Assembly (NCBI GenBank): GCA_036821905.1 | Contig: DAISIR010000001.1 | Span: forward strand, 260,913-324,912 | Length of the DNA: 64,000 nt | Source: Brooklawnia sp937867175 | GTDB lineage: Bacteria > Actinomycetota > Actinomycetes > Propionibacteriales > Propionibacteriaceae | Reading direction: 5' to 3' | Shown here: piece by piece, positions 53,223 through 62,448 of the stretch | Layout: each line of letters opens with the position of its first letter | Position numbering within the stretch: position 1 is the stretch's first letter | Notes under the pieces: generated by a model | Databases searched by the model: none | What the model was told of the DNA's origin: nothing | Seen by the model: the letters and a program-made list of their open reading frames with translations, nothing else | Made by a program: the position numbers and the translations under genes

Positions 53223-54875
53223 ATGCTTGTGTTCATAGTGTTCACCGACCGCGATCCCGACCGACGCGTCCACCCTCGTAGCGTGGCATCCCACGTTCTC
53301 TTGTCGTTGAGCGTGGTGGCCGTGCTAGTGGTCGCGATGTCAGTCGGGCTTGCGTACTGGCAGGTCTACCGGCAGGTCGACGAGGCGGCGTCCAACAAGG
53401 TCACAGATGTGGCCTTCGCGATCGCCGGCACCGACGATGTTCGCGAGGGCCTGGCCGCCGACGACCCGGCTGCTGCGTTGCGCGAGTTCGCCGAGCGTGA
53501 GCGGGCGCTGACCGGCACCGATTTCGTGGTGATCATGTCGGTCGACGGCGTCCGCCACACCCATCCGAACCCTGACCTGGTGGGTGGCCGATTCGGCGGA
53601 ACGATCGCGCCTGCTCAGGCGGGCGGGGTCGTCGTCGAGCAGTACACCGGCTCTCTCGGGCCGTCAACGCGTGCGGTCGTACCGGTCGTCCAGGGCGGAC
53701 AGGTGATCGGGCTGGTGTCGGTTGGCCTGGCGCGTGGCAAGGTATGGGACCAATTGCGACAGCTACTCCCGAGAGTCTTGCTGGTCGGTCTGGCGGCCGG
53801 TGCCGTTTCCGGGGTCGCCGCCTTGGCGGTGGCCCGGCGGGTGCGTCGCCAGACGCTCGGGCTCAACGCCAAGGATCTGGCCCGGCTGCACGACCACCAC
53901 CAGGCGGTACTGCACGCCATCCAAGAAGGCCTGGTTATCACAGACCGGGAGGGCCGAATTCAGGTGCTGAACGACGAGGCGGCACGCTTGCTGGGCCTTG
54001 GGGAGGAGGTCGAGGGCAGACGCATCGCCGACCTGGGGCTGCCACCGGACCTGGCCGCGTTGTTGACCGGAACCCGGCAGCAGACCGACGCACCCCATGC
54101 GCACCGCGGACGGGTCCTGCTGGTCTCATCCGGTGCGGTGCTGCGTGACGGACGTCCGGTCGGCACCCTGACCACGTTGCGCGACCGCACCGAACTCGCG
54201 GAACTCACCGGGCAGTTGGGCACCGTGCGCGGCATGGCGGACGCCCTGCATGCCCAGTCACACGAGGCTGCCAACCGGCTGCATTCGGTGGTCACCCTGA
54301 TCGAACTCGGACGCACTCACGAGGCGCTCCGGTTCGCCACCGATGAGTTGCGCGCCACCCAACGGCAGCGGGATGGCGTCCTGGCCGCCGTGGAGGAACC
54401 GGCGGTGGCGGCCCTGTTGCTGGGGAAGGTCTCCCAGGCCGCCGAACGCGGTGTGACTCTCGAGATCGACGCGGACGCACACCTGCCCGCCGACGTCCTG
54501 CCTGCACGTGAGGCGGTGACCATCCTGGGAAACCTGATCGACAACGCGATCGAGGCGTTGGTGCAGGCTCCCGATCTGCCGGCCCGGACAATCGTGGTGG
54601 ACGCGCAGGTGGACGGCGCGCAGGCGCTGCTCACCGTGAGCGACACCGGCCCGGGGCTGAGCGACGATGCTGCCGAACACGCCTTCGAGCGTGGCTGGTC
54701 CACGAAGGCAGCCAGCGGTCCGGCCGGCCGAGGGATCGGGCTGGCGCTGGTCCAGCAGACGGTTGAACAGCTGGGGGGGCACATCACCGTCACCGGGTAT
54801 CCAGGAGCGACCTTCGTGGTGACGCTGCCCGTTCGCGAACGAACCAAGGAGGAGGGAGCACCGTGGATGACCTGA
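53223..54875 (+). CDS. CitA/DcuS-type sensor histidine kinase
   Basis: 550 aa. Membrane helix one at about 24-45, an extracellular Cache-type domain (YRQVDEAASNKVTDVAFAIA ... VSVGLARGKVWDQL), helix two near 185-205, then a PAS domain (AVLHAIQEGLVITDREGRIQ). The phospho-acceptor His is in LHAQSHEAANRLHSVVTL, the N box is NLIDNAIEALV, G1 DTGPGL and G2 GRGIGLALV. Family members sense carboxylates outside the cell. The response regulator start overlaps its end by 13 bases. Confidence 0.92.
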   Translation: MLVFIVFTDRDPDRRVHPRSVASHVLLSLSVVAVLVVAMSVGLAYWQVYRQVDEAASNKVTDVAFAIAGTDDVREGLAADDPAAALREFAERERALTGTDFVVIMSVDGVRHTHPNPDLVGGRFGGTIAPAQAGGVVVEQYTGSLGPSTRAVVPVVQGGQVIGLVSVGLARGKVWDQLRQLLPRVLLVGLAAGAVSGVAALAVARRVRRQTLGLNAKDLARLHDHHQAVLHAIQEGLVITDREGRIQVLNDEAARLLGLGEEVEGRRIADLGLPPDLAALLTGTRQQTDAPHAHRGRVLLVSSGAVLRDGRPVGTLTTLRDRTELAELTGQLGTVRGMADALHAQSHEAANRLHSVVTLIELGRTHEALRFATDELRATQRQRDGVLAAVEEPAVAALLLGKVSQAAERGVTLEIDADAHLPADVLPAREAVTILGNLIDNAIEALVQAPDLPARTIVVDAQVDGAQALLTVSDTGPGLSDDAAEHAFERGWSTKAASGPAGRGIGLALVQQTVEQLGGHITVTGYPGATFVVTLPVRERTKEEGAPWMT

Positions 54876-55549
54876 GGGTGCTTGTCGTGGACGACGAACC
54901 GCTGGCGGCGCGCGGCCACGCCGAGTACGTCGCGCGGGTGCCCGGTTTCGTGGTGGCCGCGACGGTGGGGACTGTTCGTGAGGCGATCCAGACGCTGTCA
55001 CACGGGCAGATCGACCTGATTCTGCTCGACCTCAATCTGCCCGATGGCCAGGGGCTGGACATCGCCCGCGCCGTTCGGGCCGCGGGGAGACCCGTCGACA
55101 TCCTGACCATCACGGCCGGACGTGAGGTGGAACTGGTACGTGCGGCGGTTTCGCTGGGGGTGGTCGGCTACCTGCTCAAGCCGTTCACCTTCGCCGACCT
55201 GCGCGAGCGACTCGCGGCCTACCGGCGCTACCGCGAAGGAATCGCCTCGACGACCACCGCCAGCCAGTCGGGTGTCGACGAGTTCTTCAGGGACCTGCGG
55301 CGTCCCATGGCTGCTGGCGGTCTGCCCCCGAAAGGGCTTGCCGGGAACGTGCTCGATCGGGTGATCGAGCTACTTCGGGACGCCGGCCCGGGCGGGCTGT
55401 CGGCGTCGGAAGTGAGCACGGCGCTCGGGATGTCGCGGGTCACTGCGCGCCGCTACCTGCAGTATCTGGCCGATGAAGGACGCGCCGGCAGGAGCCAGCG
55501 GGTCGGCGGATCCGGGCGTCCTGAGGTCACCTTCAAGTGGCGGGAGTGA
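54863..55549 (+). CDS. CitB/DcuR-type response regulator
   Basis: 228 aa from a GTG at 54863 with GGAGGGAG before it. Receiver: LVVDDEP acidic pair, phospho-Asp in LILLDLNLPDGQG, Thr in ILTITAGRE, Lys in GYLLKPFTFADL. The C-terminal HTH (GGLSASEVSTALGMSRVTARR) is typical of the CitB group. It pairs with the overlapping sensor kinase and most simply controls the divergent GntP gene. Confidence 0.92.
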   Translation: MDDLRVLVVDDEPLAARGHAEYVARVPGFVVAATVGTVREAIQTLSHGQIDLILLDLNLPDGQGLDIARAVRAAGRPVDILTITAGREVELVRAAVSLGVVGYLLKPFTFADLRERLAAYRRYREGIASTTTASQSGVDEFFRDLRRPMAAGGLPPKGLAGNVLDRVIELLRDAGPGGLSASEVSTALGMSRVTARRYLQYLADEGRAGRSQRVGGSGRPEVTFKWRE

Positions 55550-55620
55550 GCGTGGAGTTCCGCGTTCGGTCGCCACGCCGTCAAGCCCAGTCCGGCGCCA
55601 GCTGATCGGCCGCGCCCCCC

Positions 55621-56094
55621 GTGAAGCCAACCCGCCCTACGGTGCAGGCTCCTTGTACCCGGGGCCATCGGGTGGTGGTGATCGGTGGTGGCTCGGTGGG
55701 TGTCGAAACCGCCGAGCTGCTGGTCAGCCAGGGCCACGACGTGACCGTGGTCGAGATGACGGACAAGATCCTGGCCGACATGATCCCGGGCATGGCGTTC
55801 CCGCTGCTGGCGCGAGTGGCCGCGTCCCCGATCAAGGTGATCACCGGGGAGCGGGTGGTCGAGATTGCGCCGGATGCCGTGGTCACCGACGCCCGACGAC
55901 TGGACTGCGAGACCGCGATCCTGGCGGTGGGCTACATCGCCGACACCGCCTTGTCCAACGATTTGAAGGCCCGCGGCGTCGCTCACGTGCTGATCGGTGA
56001 CGCGGTCAAACCGCGGAAGATCCGAGATGCCGTGGTCGAAGGGTACGAGGCCGGGCTCGCCCTCGGCGTCCCACACGTCGGGGTCGATGCCTGA
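55621..56094 (+). pseudogene. Remnant of an NADH:flavin oxidoreductase (C-terminal NAD-binding part)
   Basis: About 157 codons remain. They encode only the NAD-binding half of a FadH/old-yellow-enzyme-type reductase: HRVVVIGGGSVGVETAELL, DVTVVEMTDKILADM, then CETAILAVGYIADTAL and the closing LIGDAVKPRKIRDAVVEGYE. The FMN barrel and Fe-S region that should precede it are absent, and the first 14 codons do not align with the family. No start with a good ribosome site is seen. Best read as a decayed gene. Confidence 0.75.
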
Positions 56095-56107
56095 CCTTCA
56101 GACCCCG

Positions 56108-57781
56108 TCACCCACGGACACCTCGGAGCTGTTCGGCCCTCCGCAAGCCCGCCAGCAGCGACTCGCCCAGGTTCGGTGTCGCGGTGAACACGTTGCCGGT
56201 CCCCACATGATCAAGGGCGCGGGTGCCGGTGAGCTGGGCGAGGACGCGTTCACTCACCCCAGTGAGGACGAGGTGGCTGCCGGCCGCCTCGAGCATGTCG
56301 TGGTAACGGATGATCGTCTTGATGAAGGTGCTGCCCAGTTCCTCGTTCCCGCGAAGCCGCAAGACCACCACCGAGCCACCCGATTCAGGCCCGGGGACGG
56401 GCAACTGGCTTTCGAAGACGGTCGCCGAAGCGAAGAACAGGCTGCCATAGGGCGTCAGCACGACAATCTCGCCCGCTGGCAGCACCTTCGGGGGGTCGCT
56501 CTCGGTGGGCAGCGGCACCCCTGGCCCGATCTGCCACCGCTTCACCGTCACCCGGTTCGACTGCCTGGCCACGAACAGGATCACCGAGATGCCCACCCCG
56601 GTGAGGACGGCGTACTGCATAGGCACCAGCAGGGTGAGGATGAACGTGGTGGCCATCACGGTTGCCTGGGTACCGCCGGTGCGCCAGACCATCAGCACCT
56701 GGTCGGGTTTGAAGGTGCGCAGCCCGATCAGCATCAGCAAGGCCGACAGGGACGGCATCGCCACGCGTCCCACCACCGGCCCGAGCACCAAGATGGTCAG
56801 CACCATCACACCAGCCGCAGTGAGGTTGGCGTACCGGCCCCGGCCGCCGGCTGCCACCACCACGGCGGTACCCGACATGGACCCACCCACCGGCATACCC
56901 CGCAGCAACCCCGAGACCAGATTCGCGATGCCCTGGCCACGGAAGTCGCCGGAGGCGTCGGGGTAGGCGCCATCGGGGTTGGGAACCGCCTGCCCGATAG
57001 CAGCACCCTGCACCAGCCCGACGAATGCCAGGGACGCCGCCGGCACCAGCAATGCAGCCACGGCGGTCAGTGACGGCAGCACCGGGGTAGGCAACGCGCG
57101 CGGCACCTCCGCCACACTCGCCAGCGTCGGCACCCCCGAACCGGACCACAGCGCCACCACCGCGGAGGCCAGCACGACGGCCAGGAAGAGCCCGAGCGGA
57201 CCAAGTCGGGTGCGTTCAAGCAGCAGGACCAGCCCCAGTGTCGCGCCGGCGATCAGCACCGTCGGCCAGTGGAAGGCGGTCATGTTGAGCACCGTGTCGA
57301 GCGCCCGAACGACCCGGTTGGGTCCTTGGCCTGCGAAACCGGTAACGCCACCAAGTTGACCCAGCATGATGTTGACCGCGACGGCGTTCACGAAACCCGT
57401 CAGGACCGCATTGGGTACGTAACGCACCAACGCGCCGAGCCGGGCGATCCCGGCCGCCAGCATGAACAAGCCAGTGAGCACCGTGAGGGTCGCCAACCCT
57501 CGGTCGCCGCCCGGGCCGGTCAGGCCCGGTGTGTCGGCGACGATCACCGACATCGCACCGGTGGCCTGGACCGACATCAGCGCCGAACTGGTCGTCAACG
57601 CCCCGGCCAAGGTGCCGAAGAGGTAGCCATACAGGCCCGCGATCGGGTTGAGTCCGGCGAGCAATCCGGTCGCCAACCCGTCGGGGACACTGACCAGCCC
57701 ATGCACCAGCCCGGCCCGCAGATCAGCCGCGGACGGCATCGGGAACGAGGTCGGCGCCCAACGCCGAACGCGGTCAAGCAT
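56108..57781 (-). CDS. SulP-family anion transporter with STAS domain
   Basis: 557 aa. SulP (SLC26) core with about twelve helices: DLRAGLVHGLVSVPDGLATG, NPIAGLYGYLFGTLAGALTT, GQGIANLVSGLLRGMPVGGS with MSGTA. The C-terminal STAS domain covers about 430-550 (VLTPYGSLFFASATVFESQL). SulP proteins carry sulfate, bicarbonate or related anions. It follows the alkyl-sulfatase gene by 19 bases, so the pair may form a sulfate-release and transport unit; sulfate as substrate is inference. Confidence 0.9.
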   Translation of the reverse strand: MLDRVRRWAPTSFPMPSAADLRAGLVHGLVSVPDGLATGLLAGLNPIAGLYGYLFGTLAGALTTSSALMSVQATGAMSVIVADTPGLTGPGGDRGLATLTVLTGLFMLAAGIARLGALVRYVPNAVLTGFVNAVAVNIMLGQLGGVTGFAGQGPNRVVRALDTVLNMTAFHWPTVLIAGATLGLVLLLERTRLGPLGLFLAVVLASAVVALWSGSGVPTLASVAEVPRALPTPVLPSLTAVAALLVPAASLAFVGLVQGAAIGQAVPNPDGAYPDASGDFRGQGIANLVSGLLRGMPVGGSMSGTAVVVAAGGRGRYANLTAAGVMVLTILVLGPVVGRVAMPSLSALLMLIGLRTFKPDQVLMVWRTGGTQATVMATTFILTLLVPMQYAVLTGVGISVILFVARQSNRVTVKRWQIGPGVPLPTESDPPKVLPAGEIVVLTPYGSLFFASATVFESQLPVPGPESGGSVVVLRLRGNEELGSTFIKTIIRYHDMLEAAGSHLVLTGVSERVLAQLTGTRALDHVGTGNVFTATPNLGESLLAGLRRAEQLRGVRG

Positions 57782-57800
57782 CGCTCAGGCCTGCCGAGCG

Positions 57801-59693
57801 TCAGGGCGTCACGATGGCGTAGTCCGGATCCACCCGGTCCATGACTGCGAGCAGTCGAGACAACGTGCTCGGGTCGCCCTGAGTTTCGACACCGGACGCC
57901 GCGAGTTGGTCGGAGGCGATACGCCCCGTCAGCAGACCGGCAAGGGCGCGGCGATCGAGCCGCAGCGTGAGGTCAGCCGGCGCATGGTGCGGCACCGAGG
58001 TGTGGGTCAGCACACCGTTGCTCAACGTCAGCCGGTGCGCCTGGCCGACGTCGGTGAGGTTGACGTCGAGGGTGAGGTGTTCGTCCCAGGCGCGTGGCCC
58101 GTCTACGCGGATCGCGATCGCGTCGAACCACTGCTCGGGGGTGAGCTGGGCGTAGATGTCCGGCGCGGCCGCGGTCGCGGGCGTCCCAAAGGATCCGTGC
58201 CGCAACTCGTGTGCTGCCGACAGGTAGGCACACCGCCAAGTGCCGTTCTCAGCGCCGTAACCCAGTTGTTCGAAAGTGTCGGCCAGCAACTCGTGAGCCG
58301 CGGCATGGGCGGGATCGGCGAAGACCACGTGGCTCAGCACTTCGGCGACCCAGCGGAAGTCTCCCTCGTCGAAGGACGCCCGGGCCCTCGCCACCACGGC
58401 GTCCGCCCCACCCATGTAGTCGACATAGCGACGTCCCGCCGCTGTCGGCGGATGCCGCCACAGGTTCGCCGGGTTCCCGTCGTACCAACCCATGTAGCGC
58501 TGGTAGATGGCCTTCACATTGTGGCTGACCGAGCCGTAGTAGCCGCGGGCGTGCCACGCGTTCTCCAGCGCGGGCGGCAGCGTGAACCCTTCGGCGATCT
58601 CCGACCCGGTCATGCCCTGGTTCAGCATCCGCAACGTCTGGTCGTGCAGGTAGGCATACAGGTCCCGCTGCTCCGAAAGGAACTTCATGGCGCGGTCGTG
58701 ACCCCAGGTGGGCCAGTGATGGGACGCGAAGACGACATCGGTCTGGTCGCCGAACAGTTCCATGGCGTCGGCGATGTAGCCCGCCCACACGTGCGGGTCG
58801 CGGACCAGCGCCCCGCGAATGGTGAGGATGTTGTGCAACACGTGGGTGGCGTTCTCCGCCATGCACAGCGCCCGCAGGTGCGGGAAGGCGAAGTGCATCT
58901 CGGCCGGCGCCTCCGTGCCCGGCGCGAGCTGGAAGACCACCGGGACGCCGTCAAGGGTCAGTTCCTGCCCTGTCATTGTGATCTCGATCGTCGGTGGGAT
59001 CAGCGTCACCGTTCCCGTGGAGTTCGTCTGGCCCAAGCCCGCACCCACCTGCCCGACCGGGCTGCGGTCCAGCGCTGCACCATACATGTAGCCGGCGCGG
59101 CGGGCCATGGCCGTACCGGCGTAGACGTTCTCCGAGACGGCATGTTGGGTGAACCCGACCGGCGCGATGATCGGCACGTTGCCGGAGTCGACGTCGGCCT
59201 GGTCGACCACCCCACGAACCCCGGCGAAGTGGTCTACGTGGCTGTGGGTGTGGATGACCGCAGTGACCGGCCGATCACCGCGGTGGGCGCGGTACAGACC
59301 GAGCGCCGCCGCTGCAGTCTCGGCCGAGATGAGCGGATCGATGACGATCACGCCCCGCTCCCCCTCGACGAAGGAGATGTTGGACAAGTCGAGCCCACGG
59401 ACCTGGTAGAGGCCGGGCACGACCTCGAACAGACCCTGGATCGCGTTCAACTGCGACTGCCGCCACAGGCTGGGATTGACCGTGTCGGGGGCGTCACCGT
59501 TCAGGAAGGCGTAGGAGTCGTTGTCCCAGACGACGCGTCCGTCGGCATTCCGGACGACTCCGGGCTCAAGGGCCGAGATAAACCCCCTGTGGGCGTCCGC
59601 GAAATCCTGCCGGTCGTGGAAAGGTAACGTTTGCGTCAACCGTTGGTTCTGGCCGACGATGGTGGGTGAGGCAGGCTTCGGCTCGGTGTTCAT
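57801..59693 (-). CDS. Alkyl-sulfatase of the SdsA1/BDS1 metallo-beta-lactamase family
   Basis: 630 aa. The MBL motif is HTHSHVDHFAGVRG, with further zinc ligands in MCMAENATHVLHN-like (CMAENATHVLHN) and FASHHWPTWG. A dimerisation region (GWYDGNPANLWRHPP) and a C-terminal SCP2-like domain (ADLTLRLDRRALAGLLTGR) complete the SdsA layout. It hydrolyses alkyl sulfate esters to alcohol and sulfate. No signal peptide is visible; the start MNTEPKPASPTIVGQ is hydrophilic. Shares transcription with the SulP gene. Confidence 0.92.
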   Translation of the reverse strand: MNTEPKPASPTIVGQNQRLTQTLPFHDRQDFADAHRGFISALEPGVVRNADGRVVWDNDSYAFLNGDAPDTVNPSLWRQSQLNAIQGLFEVVPGLYQVRGLDLSNISFVEGERGVIVIDPLISAETAAAALGLYRAHRGDRPVTAVIHTHSHVDHFAGVRGVVDQADVDSGNVPIIAPVGFTQHAVSENVYAGTAMARRAGYMYGAALDRSPVGQVGAGLGQTNSTGTVTLIPPTIEITMTGQELTLDGVPVVFQLAPGTEAPAEMHFAFPHLRALCMAENATHVLHNILTIRGALVRDPHVWAGYIADAMELFGDQTDVVFASHHWPTWGHDRAMKFLSEQRDLYAYLHDQTLRMLNQGMTGSEIAEGFTLPPALENAWHARGYYGSVSHNVKAIYQRYMGWYDGNPANLWRHPPTAAGRRYVDYMGGADAVVARARASFDEGDFRWVAEVLSHVVFADPAHAAAHELLADTFEQLGYGAENGTWRCAYLSAAHELRHGSFGTPATAAAPDIYAQLTPEQWFDAIAIRVDGPRAWDEHLTLDVNLTDVGQAHRLTLSNGVLTHTSVPHHAPADLTLRLDRRALAGLLTGRIASDQLAASGVETQGDPSTLSRLLAVMDRVDPDYAIVTP

Positions 59694-59843
59694 GGTCGCC
59701 TTTCGCTTCTTGTGCCTTGCATGTCGCCCTTGGTGGGAGGCGCGTCAAGCATGCACCCCCAGCGCTGGCGCGCATCACCTTTGCGGAGTGATCCTTGACT
59801 TCCCGGTCCGTGGCCTGCCCGCGTCCTTGGCAACTGAATCGCC

Positions 59844-60020
59844 GACCATCCAGACCCGGCATCCGGCATCGGGCCCCACCGCGTGCACAACCAGTCCCCA
59901 AGGACCATCCAGACCCGACATCGGGCCCCACCGCGCGCACAACCAGTCCCCAAGGACCATCCAGACCCGCTGGTGAGCACACACGCATGGCCGTCCGAAT
60001 CCCCGAGGGATCACTCCAGG
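59844..60020. repeat. Intergenic repeat array, about 2.3 units
   Basis: GACCATCCAGACCCG occurs at 59844, 59903 and 59955, giving units of 59 and 52 bases; the first has a 7-base internal duplication (GGCATCC/GGCATCG). Each unit holds CAACCAGTCCCCAAGGACCA with a GTCC/GGAC hairpin. A looser copy (AATCCCCGAGGGAT) overlaps the next gene end. Related to the repeat at 42965-43058. The remaining gap sequence has no gene. Confidence 0.75.
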
Positions 60021-61879
60021 ACGATCACACCTCCGGGCGCCACCGTCACCAGCACCGCCTTGCCGTTACGCGCCTGCACTGTGACCTCGGTTCCGACCTG
60101 GCCGGGGTCTGTCGAGTAGAGGCAGTTCATCTGGTCGCCAGCCCGGTGCAGATCGTTGTCGACCGTGACCCATGCGGTGCGCGACTGCGCGGAGTCGGTG
60201 TTGATCGCACACAAGATCTCACCGCCGTTGAACAGCCGTGACCAGGGCACCACGGACTTCAGCCGCCCCCCGATCATGGTTGGCACGCCGAAGTCCACGC
60301 CGTTCCCCGAGATCTCCCTCAGGTACTGCCGTCCCCGACGCAGGGCCAGCCGGGCCCGCCGCAACTCCAGCAACTCGGCCAGCGTCCGGTAGCCGGGAGC
60401 GTCTTCGTCGAAGAAGTGGACGCCCGTGGTTCGGAAGGCACCGAAAGGCCCACCGAAGATTGTCTCGCGAAGGTACTGGTCGTCGTCGCCGGCCCCGTCG
60501 AAGCCCTGCTCAGAGCCGTAATAGATACACGGGATGCCGAGGGTCAGCGTGTTAAGAGCGAAGACCGCCGGCAGCAGGGCGTCCGCACCAGGGTCGGCAC
60601 AGAAGCGTGCCTTAGCGGGTCCCTTGCGCACTTGGTCGTGGTCGTCGAACATCGTGACGACGTGGTTACGGAACCAGGTGTGCGACTGCTTGCCGACCAG
60701 TGTCGAGTTGCGGAACAGGGCGAAGTAGTCAGCAGGATTGCGTACCCCTTTGACAAGGTATTCGAGCTTGTCCTGCACGTCGTCGATGCCCAGCGCCGCG
60801 TCCAGGCCGGTGACCTCCATGGTTTCCACCGCGCGCTGGCGTCCGCCGGTGATCTCGCCTATCAGGTAGAAGTTCTCCTTGCCGAGACTGACCGCGAACT
60901 CCTTGATGACCGAGGTGAAGTACCTCGTCGCGCCGAGATCCATGTGCTTGACGGTGTCGACACGTAGGCCGTCCAGATCGGCGTAGGCGATCCAGTGGCG
61001 GTAGCACTGGGTGATCGCCTCCAGCGCCGGGCTCGGGCGGTAGCCATCGACATCGCCCTGCCCCTGGTGGACGTCCTTGAGCTCCTTGAAGTCCCCCTCC
61101 AGGAACTCCGGGTCATGGTCCCAGTCGCGGATCCTGCCGCGTCGGGTGAAAGTTTGCGGGTCCTGAAGTTCGGCGGGCCAGACCGCACCGTCCGGCCAAG
61201 CGTCCGGATGGGCGTCGAGGTCGATCACCGCGAAAGGCAGCGTGGGCCGTCCATCCTTGTCGCGGTAGCCCGAAACCTCGTACGGACGCCCGTCCCACCA
61301 GGGATCCATCCACTGGTTGCCGGGCTCCCCCACCAGATGACGGTCCGCGTTGTAGGCGAAGACGTCCCCGGTGTGGTTGAGGATGACGTCAAGGACCACC
61401 CGAAGCCCTAGCTCGTGGGCCGTGTCGACCAACGACCGCAGGTCCTCACGGGTTCCGAATCTGGGTTCCACTTCCAAGAAGTCCTGGATGCCGTAGCCGT
61501 GGTACGTCTGCTGCGAAGCGACCTGCTTGAGAATCGGGCTCAGCCAGATCGCGGTGACACCCATCCGGGACAGGTAGCCGAGCTTGGTCTGCAAGCCGCG
61601 CAATGTGCCACCAGCGAACCGAGCACCAGCGTCCCGCCAGGCACGCGCGGCTTCCTCGGTGCCTACAGCGTTCCCAGCATCACCGGGCCGGAACGGCCGG
61701 GTGGTTCCCCCAGCGACCAGGCCGCCGTCGTTGCCTCGGACGCCCGCCTCGCGTCCGTCTGAGAATCTGTCGAGTAGCAGGAAGTACAAGACCTCATCCT
61801 CCCAGGCTGCGGGTGACGGGTGGAACCGGCGGTCAAGCACCGCGGACATGTCGATATCGGCAAGACGTTGCATGGCCAT
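60011..61879 (-). CDS. GH13 alpha-amylase-family glycosidase
   Basis: 622 aa from the ATG at 61879 with GAGAGG upstream; the open frame to 62149 is not used, as it overlaps the divergent gene. GH13 regions: I in VVLDVILNHTGD, II GLRVDTVKHMD (nucleophile Asp), III LIGEITGG (acid Glu), IV TMFDDHDQVRKG (third Asp). An N-terminal segment with LYFLLLDRFSDG and a C-terminal beta domain complete it. It acts on alpha-glucan or maltodextrin in the cytoplasm; hydrolase or transglycosylase mode is not readable. Confidence 0.9.
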   Translation of the reverse strand: MAMQRLADIDMSAVLDRRFHPSPAAWEDEVLYFLLLDRFSDGREAGVRGNDGGLVAGGTTRPFRPGDAGNAVGTEEAARAWRDAGARFAGGTLRGLQTKLGYLSRMGVTAIWLSPILKQVASQQTYHGYGIQDFLEVEPRFGTREDLRSLVDTAHELGLRVVLDVILNHTGDVFAYNADRHLVGEPGNQWMDPWWDGRPYEVSGYRDKDGRPTLPFAVIDLDAHPDAWPDGAVWPAELQDPQTFTRRGRIRDWDHDPEFLEGDFKELKDVHQGQGDVDGYRPSPALEAITQCYRHWIAYADLDGLRVDTVKHMDLGATRYFTSVIKEFAVSLGKENFYLIGEITGGRQRAVETMEVTGLDAALGIDDVQDKLEYLVKGVRNPADYFALFRNSTLVGKQSHTWFRNHVVTMFDDHDQVRKGPAKARFCADPGADALLPAVFALNTLTLGIPCIYYGSEQGFDGAGDDDQYLRETIFGGPFGAFRTTGVHFFDEDAPGYRTLAELLELRRARLALRRGRQYLREISGNGVDFGVPTMIGGRLKSVVPWSRLFNGGEILCAINTDSAQSRTAWVTVDNDLHRAGDQMNCLYSTDPGQVGTEVTVQARNGKAVLVTVAPGGVIVLE

Positions 61880-62011
61880 GGGAAGCCTCTCGGGGTGTCG
61901 GCGGGGTCCATCGACTAACGGACGGACGCTACCACCGCGCGCGCCAGTTCGATCATCCTTCTGCTCCACCTCCGCGGTGCAGCCGGGGGACGGGAGAGTA
62001 GCCTGCATGTG

Positions 62012-62365
62012 ATGAGGGCAGAGTTGCTTCGATTCGGGGTAATCGAGATTGATGGACGAAGCTACGAACATGATGTGGTGATCGATCGCGGAGTCGTCAG
62101 CAAGCGAGACAAGCGCGCCTCCAAGCGGTTCCGGGGGCGCTTCGGCCACACCCCCCTCTCAACCGCGGAAGACCTGCCGTGGGGCGGGCAACAGCTGATC
62201 ATCGGCACCGGGTTCGACGGGGCGCTGCCGGTCCTGCCGAAGGTGCGCAGACAAGCCGCCCGGCGTGGGGTGAAACTCGTGGTCGTCCCGACCAGTGAGG
62301 CCTGCCGGTTGATCGAATCCATGCCCCGCGAAGAGATCAGGGCGGTCCTGCACGTCACCTGTTGA
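62012..62365 (+). CDS. Mth938-like domain protein
   Basis: 117 aa from the ATG at 62012; the GTG just before it is an alternative. Family pattern: IEIDGRSYEHDVVIDRGVVS, the conserved TPLSTAEDLPWGGQQLIIGT, and VKLVVVPTSEACRLI. Small single-domain alpha/beta protein, of unknown function in bacteria. Divergent from the GH13 gene. Confidence 0.85.
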   Translation: MRAELLRFGVIEIDGRSYEHDVVIDRGVVSKRDKRASKRFRGRFGHTPLSTAEDLPWGGQQLIIGTGFDGALPVLPKVRRQAARRGVKLVVVPTSEACRLIESMPREEIRAVLHVTC

Positions 62366-62448
62366 AGACCGAGAAGACCGTGTGGCAACCGAATTGAACG
62401 CCTGCCCCAAAGTCTCCCAACCGATCCGGACGCCTGCCAGGAAACACG

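Noticed and set aside
57648..59627. 659-codon plus-strand frame opposite the alkyl-sulfatase
   Set aside because: The complementary strand encodes complete SdsA motifs; this frame shows no domain and spans the end of another gene.
59844..59969. Tandem intergenic units as a CRISPR array
   Set aside because: The whole unit repeats, including what would be spacers, and there are fewer than three copies and no cas genes nearby.
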